From Bacteroidaceae bacterium (GTDB lineage: Bacteria > Bacteroidota > Bacteroidia > Bacteroidales > Bacteroidaceae): DNA of 57,222 nucleotides. Below the pieces are notes generated by a model. That model searched no databases. It saw only the letters and a list, made by a program, of their open reading frames with translations, and was not told the origin of the DNA. Shown one piece after another: positions 17,210 through 24,994 of this stretch. Made by a program: the position numbers and the translations under genes. The stretch is from assembly GCA_017427185.1 (NCBI GenBank), contig JAFRTJ010000054.1, positions 1-57,222 of the forward strand, read 5' to 3'. Numbering within the stretch: the stretch's first letter is position 1; each line of letters opens with the position of its first letter.

Positions 17210-18729
17210 AACTGACGCCCCTCTCTCTTCTCCCTCTGACTGCCTTGGCAACTCAGGCGCAGCAGCGTCCCAACATTGTATATATAATGTCCGACGACCA
17301 TACGGCTCAGATGCTTTCTGCCTATGGCAACAGTCCCATTCAGACACCCAACATGGACCGCATTGCTCAGGAAGGCGTCATCTTTCATCGCAGTTTCGTG
17401 GCCAACAGCCTTTCTGGTCCCAGTCGAGCATGTATGCTGACGGGTAAGCACAGCCATAAGAATGGGTTCACCAACAATGAGCATGGCATATTTGATGGCA
17501 GTCAGCAGACATTACCTAAACTGATGCAGCAAGCAGGCTACCAGACAGCCTTAATCGGAAAATGGCATCTGGTAAGCCAACCCACTGGTTTCGACCATTA
17601 TGACATTCTGGTAGGGCAGGGCGAGTATTACAATCCTACCTTCATCCATCAGGATGGGACACGCAGCAAGGAGGAAGGATATTGCACCAACGTCATTACA
17701 GACAAGGCCATCGACTGGATTGAGCATCGCGACCAGGACAAGCCATTCATTCTCTTCGTGCACCACAAGGCATGCCATCGCGACTGGTTGCCTGAGCTGA
17801 AATACCTGCGTGAGTACGAAGACCAGACTTTCCCCTTGCCATCCAATTTCTGGGACCAGTGGGAAGGCAGGTTGGCTGCTCAGCAGCAGGAGATGACGAT
17901 TGCCAGTCCTCACGACATGGACATCATCTACGACACGAAGATGTATCTGCCAGGAGATTCTTCGCGTCTCAGTGGTTCCTATGTCAGTCTGGTGGAGCGT
18001 CTCGACGAGAAGCGCAAGAAGGAGTATTGGACTTTCTATGATAGTTTGTCCTGCGATTTCAAGCGTCGCCATCTTGAGGGCAAGGATCTGGTCGAGTACA
18101 AGTTCCAGCGCTATATGCGTGATTACGCTAAGGTCACCAGGAGCCTCGATGACAATGTGGGGCGCCTGATGGATTACTTGCGTCAGGTTGGCTTGCTCGA
18201 CAACACGCTCTTCGTCTACACCAGCGACCAGGGTTTTTATATGGGTGAGCACGGATGGTTCGACAAGCGCTTCATGTACGAGGAAAGTCTCAACACTCCT
18301 CTCCTCATGCGTTTGCCAGAGGGACTGAAACGGAGGGGTGTGGTGGACGAGATGGTCCAGAACATTGATTATGCCCCTACGTTCCTTGATTTGGCTGGTG
18401 CGCCTATTCCCCAGGACCTGCAGGGCGAGAGTCTGCTCCCTCTGTTGCGCGAGGAGCAGGGACCCAAGAAATGGCGCGATGCCATCTATTATCATTTCTA
18501 TGAATACCCAGCAGAACACATGGTGAAACGTCATTATGGAATCCGTACTGAACGCTACAAACTCATCCATTTCTACAATGACATAGACGCATGGGAACTC
18601 TATGATCTGCAAACTGACCCTCAGGAGATGCACAACATCTATGGGCAGGAAGGGACGGAGAAGATTACTCGTCAGCTCATGAAACGTCTCCATAGACTCG
18701 AGAGGCAGTACGATGTGCCTTCTTTGTAG
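17206..18729 (+). CDS. secreted serine-type sulfatase (S1 family)
   Basis: The 507-residue enzyme has a short signal peptide (to about TQAQ, residue 19), metal ligands at SDDH (Asp30, Asp31) and the formylglycine signature SGPSRACMLTG at 70-80. The residue to be modified is Ser70, so maturation would need a radical-SAM anaerobic maturase (anSME), not seen in the window. GKHSHKNGF, IGKWHL and TSDQGFYMGEHGW are typical of the family, and the layout is closest to GlcNAc-6-sulfatase-like members acting on mucin or glycosaminoglycans; that specificity is inferred. Its ATG overlaps the uvrA stop (ATGA). A fucosidase gene follows. Confidence 0.88.
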   Translation: MKLTPLSLLPLTALATQAQQRPNIVYIMSDDHTAQMLSAYGNSPIQTPNMDRIAQEGVIFHRSFVANSLSGPSRACMLTGKHSHKNGFTNNEHGIFDGSQQTLPKLMQQAGYQTALIGKWHLVSQPTGFDHYDILVGQGEYYNPTFIHQDGTRSKEEGYCTNVITDKAIDWIEHRDQDKPFILFVHHKACHRDWLPELKYLREYEDQTFPLPSNFWDQWEGRLAAQQQEMTIASPHDMDIIYDTKMYLPGDSSRLSGSYVSLVERLDEKRKKEYWTFYDSLSCDFKRRHLEGKDLVEYKFQRYMRDYAKVTRSLDDNVGRLMDYLRQVGLLDNTLFVYTSDQGFYMGEHGWFDKRFMYEESLNTPLLMRLPEGLKRRGVVDEMVQNIDYAPTFLDLAGAPIPQDLQGESLLPLLREEQGPKKWRDAIYYHFYEYPAEHMVKRHYGIRTERYKLIHFYNDIDAWELYDLQTDPQEMHNIYGQEGTEKITRQLMKRLHRLERQYDVPSL

Positions 18730-18769
18730 TTTTTTCTTTCGAGATTAAAGCTATTTGAATTAAATATTG

Positions 18770-18777
18770 TAAATTTG
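18770..18777 (+). promoter_or_regulatory. -7 promoter box for the GH29 gene
   Basis: TAAATTTG fits the consensus and gives a leader of roughly 125 bases before the ATG at 18908. The rest of the 178-base gap holds no other feature I can support. Confidence 0.5.
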
Positions 18778-18907
18778 CAGAAAATAGCTTGGGAGAGTAA
18801 TAGAAAAAGGGTTCTGTTCTCTTTCCTGAAAAAAAAGGATTTTAAACCTGACTAAAAGACATTTTGTGCAAGCAAAACAATTTATAAACACTAAAAAGCA
18901 TACTCCC

Positions 18908-20326
18908 ATGAAACATTCTCTTCTGTCATTTGTTCTAGCCTTCGCAATCACGGCTGTTGCGTTGGCATCCTGTTCTGAGGTTACTCCTCCTGAACCTTAC
19001 GGACCTGTTCCTACAGCCAGGCAGCTGGCTTGGCATGAGACGGAATATTATGCCTTTGTGCATTTCACCACCACTACTTTCCGCGATGTGGAGTGGGGGT
19101 ATGGCGATGCAGATCCTGATGAGTTCCAACCTGCGAAATACAATCCCGCCCAGTGGGTAGAGGTCATGAAGGCTGCTGGAATGAAGGGAGTTATCCTGAC
19201 CGCCAAGCATCACGATGGATTCTGCCTGTGGCCCAGCAAACTCACAGACTACAGTGTGGCTCACAGTTCATGGAAAGACGGCAAGGGCGATGTGGTGGGT
19301 GACCTGGCCAAAGAAGCCCAGCGCGTAGGTCTGAAGTTTGGAGTCTATCTCTCGCCTTGGGACCGTCATGATTTGCGTTATGGCACGCCTGATTACATCG
19401 ACTATTACAGAGGTCAGCTGCGCGAGTTGCTTACCCAGTACGGCCCTATCTTCGAGGTTTGGGAAGATGGAGCAAACGGTGGGGACGGTTACTATGGTGG
19501 CCTGTGCGAGAAGCGTCAGATTCAGCCTGGCTATTACGATTGGGGAAACACCTCTGCACTCATCCGCGAATTGCAGCCTGACTGCATCATCTGGGGGAAT
19601 GGACCTGATGCGCGATGGTGTGGCAACGAGAGTGGATGGATGAAGGAACCCAACTGGGCTGTGGCTGACGTCGAGGGCGAAGCGATGTGGCATCCTGCTG
19701 AAGTGGATGTGAGTATCCGTCCAGGCTGGTTCTACCACGCTTCTGAGGATGACAAGGTGAAGAGCCTGGATCATCTGATGAAGATTTATTATGAGTCGGT
19801 AGGGCGTGGTGCGAACCTTATCCTGAACATTCCGCCCAACAAAGAGGGCCTCATTCATCCTGTTGATTCAGCACGTCTTGTGGAGTTTGGACAGGCGCTG
19901 GAACGTGAGTTCAGCCAACCGCTCAGCAAGTCTGGCGTAAAGAAGTTCGAGGCTTCAAACGAGCGTGGCGGAAGCCGCAAGTTTGGTGCCCGTCGAGTGA
20001 TGGATGGCGATAAAGCGACCTATTGGGCCACGGATGACAGCATTCAGCAGGCTTCGATGACGATGATCCTGAAGAAGCCTGAGCGCCTTTATGCCATGCG
20101 GCTCAGGGAGCCGATACAATTGGGACAAAGGATAGAGTCATTCAGCGTTGAAGCTCTCAATGGTTCTGATGAATGGCAGACTGTGGCTGAGGGTACGACC
20201 ATCGGACCGCAACACCTCATGCGACTGCCGGATATGGAGGCTTCAGCTCTTCGTGTGACAGTACAGAGCAGCAAAGCCTGCCCCCTGCTGAGTGAAGTGC
20301 AACTTTTCCTGCCTCCAAAGGAATAG
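18908..20326 (+). CDS. GH29 alpha-L-fucosidase lipoprotein
   Basis: The 472-residue protein begins with a lipoprotein signal (ALASC, lipidated Cys22), placing it on the membrane surface. The GH29 barrel shows WHETEYYAFVHFT (42-54), AKHHDGFCLWPSK (99-111) and FEVWEDGANGG (182-192), where Asp187 is the probable nucleophile. From about residue 360 there is an F5/8-type-C-like carbohydrate-binding domain (RRVMDGDKATYWATDD). It would release terminal fucose from host or milk-type glycans. I take the ATG at 18908 because it creates the lipobox; an upstream ATG adds 14 residues with no signal character. Confidence 0.92.
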   Translation: MKHSLLSFVLAFAITAVALASCSEVTPPEPYGPVPTARQLAWHETEYYAFVHFTTTTFRDVEWGYGDADPDEFQPAKYNPAQWVEVMKAAGMKGVILTAKHHDGFCLWPSKLTDYSVAHSSWKDGKGDVVGDLAKEAQRVGLKFGVYLSPWDRHDLRYGTPDYIDYYRGQLRELLTQYGPIFEVWEDGANGGDGYYGGLCEKRQIQPGYYDWGNTSALIRELQPDCIIWGNGPDARWCGNESGWMKEPNWAVADVEGEAMWHPAEVDVSIRPGWFYHASEDDKVKSLDHLMKIYYESVGRGANLILNIPPNKEGLIHPVDSARLVEFGQALEREFSQPLSKSGVKKFEASNERGGSRKFGARRVMDGDKATYWATDDSIQQASMTMILKKPERLYAMRLREPIQLGQRIESFSVEALNGSDEWQTVAEGTTIGPQHLMRLPDMEASALRVTVQSSKACPLLSEVQLFLPPKE

Positions 20327-20486
20327 ACAATAATATGTAATTGTAAAATATGTAAGTTTCTGAAGTTGTTAAGCAGTCTGTAGTTAAGTAGTTAAGCCGA
20401 TAGTTCTGTCTGGGTGAAAACGCTTTGCACATAGTATTGGCTTAACTGCAAAAGAAACATAACAAGCAAAACATAGATAAATAGAT

Positions 20487-22685
20487 ATGAAACGCCTTTT
20501 GCCTTTTTTGCTTTTGCTTTTGCCCATAAGTGTCTCAGCAGAAACGTTGCAACAGAAAATAGCGGCTTTGCCCGTTTTCGATGAGCTTGCTTCCACAAAG
20601 ACTCCTTTCGACTGGCTCCTGACGCCAGAGCAGTCTTCTACTGGAGTCTATCGGTCAGCGGATGGGAAAAGTATCATTCTTGCCAATGCGATGGTGTGGC
20701 GCACGTTTCGTCTCTTCCCCAACCTTGCCACCACTGATTATGTGAATCGGATGACAGGCGAGAGGATGCTGCGCGCAGTAGGTTCTGAGGGAACTCTTGC
20801 CATCGATGGGAAGAACTATGGGATAGGCGGCCTGCAGGGGCAGGAGGAACGAGGCTATCTGCTGGAGGACTGGATTGAGAAGATGACGTCTGCCGACAGC
20901 TCTTTTGTGGTGGAGGATTTCGATGTGCAACCCATCCCTTTACGTATTCCTTGGAAACGGACGCGCTGGGCTCTCAACACGGAAGATCCCCAGGGCAAGG
21001 AGATTGTCTTCACCCTGCGAGGCTTTGGAGAGCTGAGCGAGGTGAGAGTGCGCGTCCATGTTGGCTTGTTCGACCATCTTCCTGTCATCCAGAAGAACTT
21101 CGAGGTCATCAATCAGTCATCTCGCACTATCAACGTCGATGCTTTCAAGTTGGAACAGCTGGCTTTCTTTGAGCCAGAGTCTCAGTCAGGAATGCCCAAG
21201 GATGGCTTCAGGCTGCCCAACATCCACATCGAGAGTGACTATCAGTGCAGTGGAAGTTTCACAGAGCGCGAGACGGACATCACGGAGCATTGGAGGAAGG
21301 ACCCCAAGTACACGTCGCAGCGCAATTACGGACTGAACACGCCCTGCATCCTGGAGGTTGCTCCTGATGTCGGCCCTGACCAGAGCATCCCCTCTGGCGC
21401 TTCCTTCCGCTCCTTCACGGTTTTCGAGATGCCGTTCGACAGCTACGACCGCGAGCGCAAGGGACTCTTCACGCGCCGCTTCTATACTGCCTTGGCTCCC
21501 TGGACTACCCAGAATCCTATCTTCCTGCATCTTACCTCCACTGACCCCTTTGTGGTGAGGCAGGCTGTCGACCAGTGTGCCCAGACGGGTTACGAGATGA
21601 TCATCATCTCCTTTGGCAGCGGACTCAACATGGAGGACATTTCCGAGGAGAATATCCAGCGATACAAGCAATTGGTGGACTACGCCCATTCCAAAGGCAT
21701 CGAGATGGGGTGCTATTCGTTGCTGGCAAGCCGTTCTGTCAGTCCTGAGGTGGACGTCATCAGCGCCAAGACGGGGAAGCCTGGTGGAGCCACGTTTGGA
21801 AGCTGTCCATGCCTCTGCAGCGATTGGGGAGAGGAGTATTTCACGAAACTCACCACCTTCCTGGAGCGTACTGGCATGAGTTGCCTGGAGCACGATGGGT
21901 CTTATCCTGGCGACTTCTGTGCCTCCGTCACCCACAGCCACCACAAGGGGCTGAAGGACTCCCAGTGGAACCAGTTCCATCGGATAGCGGATTTCTATCA
22001 CCATCTTTCCAGTCAGGGCGTTTACATGAACGTGCCTGATTTCTATCTCATGAACGGTACGACCAAGACGTCCGTAGGATACAGGGAGGTCAATTGGTCC
22101 CTGCCTCGAGAACGTCAGCTCATCCACTCCCGTCAGCTTCTCTATGACTGCACGTGGGAGAACCCTTCAGGAGCGATGTGGAGTTTTGTGCCTCTCGTGC
22201 AGTATCATGGTGGAGGCGCTGCAGCCACTCTGGAGCCTTTGAACGAGCATCTCTACGAGTACAGGACCCACATGGTGCAGAACTATGGTACAGGCATCCA
22301 AGCCTGTTATCGGGGGCCGCGCCTCTATGACACAGAGGAAACGAAGCTGATGGTCACTGAGGTCATCGGCTGGTATAAGAAATACCGTCGTATCCTGAAC
22401 AGCGATATCATTCACCTGCGCAAGCCTGATGCTCGCGACTGGGATGGCATCATGCACGTCAATCCTAAGGAGAAGGAACGGGCGCTGGCCATGCTCTACA
22501 ATCCGCTCAGCGAGGACATTACCAGAGAAATCACTCTGCCTCTCTACTACACGGGCTTGACCCACAAGGCCCGTATTCGTGAGCAGGAGGGCAAAGCGAA
22601 GACATACAAGTTGGACAACTCGAGGTCGGTCCGCCTGACAGTACGCATTCCTGCCCGCGGCTTTACGTGGCTTGTTGTTGAATAG
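20487..22685 (+). CDS. secreted alpha-galactosidase-like (clan GH-D-like) hydrolase, family unassigned
   Basis: The 732-residue protein has a signal peptide (to about VSA, residue 18), an N-terminal beta-sandwich-like half and a barrel-like half from about residue 350 (IIISFGSGLNMED, YAHSKGIEMGCYSL). The stretch LEHDGSYPGD near residue 470 sits where GH27/GH36-type enzymes have their nucleophilic Asp, and VPDFYLMNG follows. The overall order resembles GH36-like proteins, but motifs such as KWD are missing, so I cannot place it in a family. A glycan-cleaving role fits the neighbouring fucosidase and nan genes. It begins 160 bases after the GH29 stop, and its 3' end overlaps the convergent ogt gene by 23 bases. 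Confidence 0.65.
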   Translation: MKRLLPFLLLLLPISVSAETLQQKIAALPVFDELASTKTPFDWLLTPEQSSTGVYRSADGKSIILANAMVWRTFRLFPNLATTDYVNRMTGERMLRAVGSEGTLAIDGKNYGIGGLQGQEERGYLLEDWIEKMTSADSSFVVEDFDVQPIPLRIPWKRTRWALNTEDPQGKEIVFTLRGFGELSEVRVRVHVGLFDHLPVIQKNFEVINQSSRTINVDAFKLEQLAFFEPESQSGMPKDGFRLPNIHIESDYQCSGSFTERETDITEHWRKDPKYTSQRNYGLNTPCILEVAPDVGPDQSIPSGASFRSFTVFEMPFDSYDRERKGLFTRRFYTALAPWTTQNPIFLHLTSTDPFVVRQAVDQCAQTGYEMIIISFGSGLNMEDISEENIQRYKQLVDYAHSKGIEMGCYSLLASRSVSPEVDVISAKTGKPGGATFGSCPCLCSDWGEEYFTKLTTFLERTGMSCLEHDGSYPGDFCASVTHSHHKGLKDSQWNQFHRIADFYHHLSSQGVYMNVPDFYLMNGTTKTSVGYREVNWSLPRERQLIHSRQLLYDCTWENPSGAMWSFVPLVQYHGGGAAATLEPLNEHLYEYRTHMVQNYGTGIQACYRGPRLYDTEETKLMVTEVIGWYKKYRRILNSDIIHLRKPDARDWDGIMHVNPKEKERALAMLYNPLSEDITREITLPLYYTGLTHKARIREQEGKAKTYKLDNSRSVRLTVRIPARGFTWLVVE

Positions 22686-23181
22686 AATCTTGGCTTAGAG
22701 GGGTTTCAGCGTGTTCCATCTGCAGCAGGAAAGCTTTCTTCCCGATGCCGCCGGCATAGCCTGTCAGTGAGCCGTTTGAGCCGATGATGCGGTGGCAGGG
22801 GATGATGAGCGAGATGCTGTTGTGGCCAACGGCTCCTCCGACAGCTTGGGCTCCCTTGCAGTTGAGGCGATGGGCAATGTCGCCATACGTCATCGTTTGG
22901 CCAAAGGGAATTTCCATCAGCAGCTGCCAGACTTTCTTGCGGAAAGGGGAAGTGCGCATCAAGAGTGCTGGAGTGAAATCTGGAGCCTTGCCGCTGAAGT
23001 ATATGTCGAGCCATTGCCGTGTCTGGTCGAACACAGCCAGGTCTGGATGTTCCTCATGCTCCTCAGCCAGCGTGTCGGCAAAATACTTCTGTCCGTCGAA
23101 CCAGAGGCCAACGAGCGCCGTTCCGTCTGAGGCCATCGTGATGCCGCCAAGAGGCGAGTCGTAGTGTGCCGTGTAGTCCAT
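22663..23181 (-). CDS. ogt: methylated-DNA--protein-cysteine methyltransferase
   Basis: The 172-residue protein is a complete Ogt-type suicide repair enzyme: the helix-turn-helix region (FGQTMTYGDIAHRL, 93-106), the active-site IIPCHRIIGSNGSLTGYAGG (Cys129 accepts the alkyl group) and the C-terminal LLQMEH. It repairs O6-alkylguanine in DNA. No Ada-type regulatory domain is fused. The gene stands alone, convergent with the hydrolase gene and followed upstream by the repeat region 23257-23636. Confidence 0.95.
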   Translation of the reverse strand: MDYTAHYDSPLGGITMASDGTALVGLWFDGQKYFADTLAEEHEEHPDLAVFDQTRQWLDIYFSGKAPDFTPALLMRTSPFRKKVWQLLMEIPFGQTMTYGDIAHRLNCKGAQAVGGAVGHNSISLIIPCHRIIGSNGSLTGYAGGIGKKAFLLQMEHAETPLSQDSIQQQAT

Positions 23182-23256
23182 CTTCGCTGTTTTTGTTTGT
23201 ATCTTCTTCCTGCTTCATGTTCTTCTCCCTCTCTCATCTGAATGTTTGCGGGAAAT

Positions 23257-23310
23257 CAACGTGTCGAATCGTGGGTTTCAACGTGTTGCCTTCTCTCTTT
23301 CAACACGTTG
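23257..23310. repeat. 22-bp phased decamer array B
   Basis: Decamers lie at 23257 (CAACGTGTCG), 23279 (CAACGTGTTG) and 23301 (CAACACGTTG), each step exactly 22 bp. The last 12-bp spacer is pyrimidine-rich (CCTTCTCTCTTT), as in arrays A and C. Downstream, 23359-23376 (TTTTTGTCTGTTCGTTTT) matches 46625-46642 after array D with two differences. The gene-free stretch 23182-23653 holds this array and the nested inverted repeat at 23440-23636. Confidence 0.88.
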
Positions 23311-23439
23311 CGCCGATGTGAAGAACGGGTAATGTGCTGGCTTTGACCGAGAAAAGGTGTTTTTGTCTGTTCGTTTTATTATAATGTAAAGATTTTTCTT
23401 ATACAATTCAAGAAAATTTAGTACTAATCTTTGTTTTGA

Positions 23440-23636
23440 CGGCGTAACGACGTAACGACGTATCATTTCGTTTTTCACTTTTTGTTTCGTAGAGAGTGGG
23501 ATTATTTTTTATATTATATATTATATATAAATAATATTTATATATAATATATAATATAAAGGTAATTTTCACATCTTTTTTCTTATTTTCAATTTTTGCA
23601 AATGTTACGTCGTTACGTCGTTACGTCGTTACGCCG
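23440..23636. repeat. nested inverted repeat with 53-bp AT palindrome and 8-bp repeat arms
   Basis: The outer arms 23440-23462 and 23614-23636 are perfect 23-bp inverted repeats, each built of 8-bp units (CGACGTAA on the left, TTACGTCG on the right, with one further right-hand unit from 23606). Inside, 23508-23560 is a perfect palindrome of 26-bp arms around one central base and contains only A and T. The two symmetry centres (23538 and 23534) nearly coincide. Cruciform extrusion or protein docking is conceivable; nothing here is coding. It ends 17 bases from the stop of the next gene. Confidence 0.9.
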
Positions 23637-23653
23637 TGCACTGTGATGGGTAC

Positions 23654-24736
23654 CTATTCGTAGTGCCTGATTCTGACGTCAATGCCTTCGTTCTTGAGTT
23701 GCGAGGGAACGGAACTCACGTCAGTCTGGCCGTAGTGGTAGGGGAACATCACCTTTGGCTTGACCACCTTGGCAGCCTTTACCAGCTGGTCAGTTGTCAT
23801 CGTATAAGGTTGGTTGCAGGGCAGGAAAGCGATGTCGATGTTCTGGATGTTCTCCATTTCAGGAATGTCCTCCGTGTCGCCTGCGATGTAGATTCTCAGA
23901 CCGTCGATGGTCAGGACGTAGCCGTTGTCGCGTCCCTTCGGATGGAACTGGAGGTGTCCTTCCGTCGTGTTGTATGCAGGCACAGCCTCCACAGTGAATC
24001 CTTCCGCTATTTCTGCCTTATCGCCGTTTGTCATGACTTTTACCTTGGGCAGGGCGCCATCCGCCTTGGTTGCGCTGAACATCTCGGCACACCGCTTGTT
24101 GGTAATCAGCTGGGTGTTCTCGCTGGAGAGGAGTTTCAGGGTTGCCTCGTCGTAATGGTCGGCATGCTCGTGAGTCACGAAGATGTAGTCGGCTTTGGGC
24201 ATGGAGGCGTAGTCCACCGTCCTGTCCCTGAGTTTTGCTACAGGGTCGATCTCTATCTCTTTTCCATCGTATTCTATGCGTATGCAGGCGTGCATGAGGG
24301 CGTGGAACCTGATGGCCTTTCCGCTTTGTGTCTTGAACGTGTCAGTCTCGTAGCTTGCTGTGGTGACAGGCAGTCCTGCTTCTTTCCAGGCGATGATGCC
24401 GCCCTTGAGATTCACGCATTGGAACCCTTCGGCAGCCAGTCTGCCAGCAGCGTCTGCTGAGCGTCTGCCACTTCTGCAGTAGACAGCTATCTTCTTCTCG
24501 GCAGGGAGGGCAGCCTTAGCCTTCTCGATGAAGTCGTCCTGCGCCTGGTCGATGTTGATGGCGCCTTCGATATGCCCTTCGTTGAACTCGTCAATGGTGC
24601 GGACGTCCAAGAGTACGACGTTGGGGTCCTCAATCAACTCAGAGAAGCCTTTTACCTCGGCATCCTCGAAATTCTGTTGGCCACAGGCACTCGTCAGGCC
24701 AATGGCAGCCAATAAGCAAGTGAATATCTTCCTCAT
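23654..24736 (-). CDS. rhodanese plus metallo-beta-lactamase-fold fusion lipoprotein
   Basis: The 360-residue protein has a lipobox (LTSAC, Cys18), a rhodanese domain (about 25-125) with active-site loop CRSGRR (Cys87), and a UPF0173-like metallo-beta-lactamase-fold domain (about 135-360) with HEHADH at 189-194, an AGD metal ligand and FPYHYG near the end. Rhodaneses carry sulfur on the Cys and some such hydrolases process persulfides, but the UPF0173-type domain is poorly characterised, so the chemistry is open. The gene starts 55 bases downstream of tRNA-Thr on the same strand and may share its promoter. Confidence 0.85.
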   Translation of the reverse strand: MRKIFTCLLAAIGLTSACGQQNFEDAEVKGFSELIEDPNVVLLDVRTIDEFNEGHIEGAINIDQAQDDFIEKAKAALPAEKKIAVYCRSGRRSADAAGRLAAEGFQCVNLKGGIIAWKEAGLPVTTASYETDTFKTQSGKAIRFHALMHACIRIEYDGKEIEIDPVAKLRDRTVDYASMPKADYIFVTHEHADHYDEATLKLLSSENTQLITNKRCAEMFSATKADGALPKVKVMTNGDKAEIAEGFTVEAVPAYNTTEGHLQFHPKGRDNGYVLTIDGLRIYIAGDTEDIPEMENIQNIDIAFLPCNQPYTMTTDQLVKAAKVVKPKVMFPYHYGQTDVSSVPSQLKNEGIDVRIRHYE

Positions 24737-24791
24737 GTTATGTTGTATAATGATGTTGGTTTGTTTTTCCCCTTTTTTGAGATACTTCTGG

Positions 24792-24863
<72 letters not shown>

Positions 24864-24883
24864 AACACGTCAAAGAACGACTG

Positions 24884-24914
24884 CAAATGTACAACTTTTT
24901 CTCGAACAGGCAAA
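24884..24914 (-). promoter_or_regulatory. TTTG-N19-TACATTTG promoter for tRNA-Thr
   Basis: On the minus strand a TTTG (24911-24914) is followed after 19 bases by TACATTTG (24884-24891), 20 bases before the tRNA 5' end. This is an exact fit to the Bacteroidetes primary sigma consensus. Confidence 0.8.
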
Positions 24915-24939
24915 GATTTCGCCTCTTTTTTGTGGGAAA

Positions 24940-24971
24940 TTTGGAAGTTTCATTTTTTTTTCGTAACTTTG
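24940..24971 (+). promoter_or_regulatory. TTTG-N20-TAACTTTG promoter for the GH95-nan operon
   Basis: TTTG at 24940-24943 and TAACTTTG at 24964-24971 are 20 bases apart and lie 23 bases before the GH95 ATG. The promoter is back to back with that of tRNA-Thr. Confidence 0.75.
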
Positions 24972-24994
24972 CATACAAGAAGAACAAATCAAGA

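Noticed and set aside
15881..17347. A 488-codon frame antisense to uvrA and the sulfatase
   Set aside because: Shadow of conserved coding sequence; no recognisable protein features.
23278..23478. A 66-codon minus-strand frame in the array B region
   Set aside because: It overlaps the decamer array and the left arm of the nested inverted repeat and has no protein-like features.
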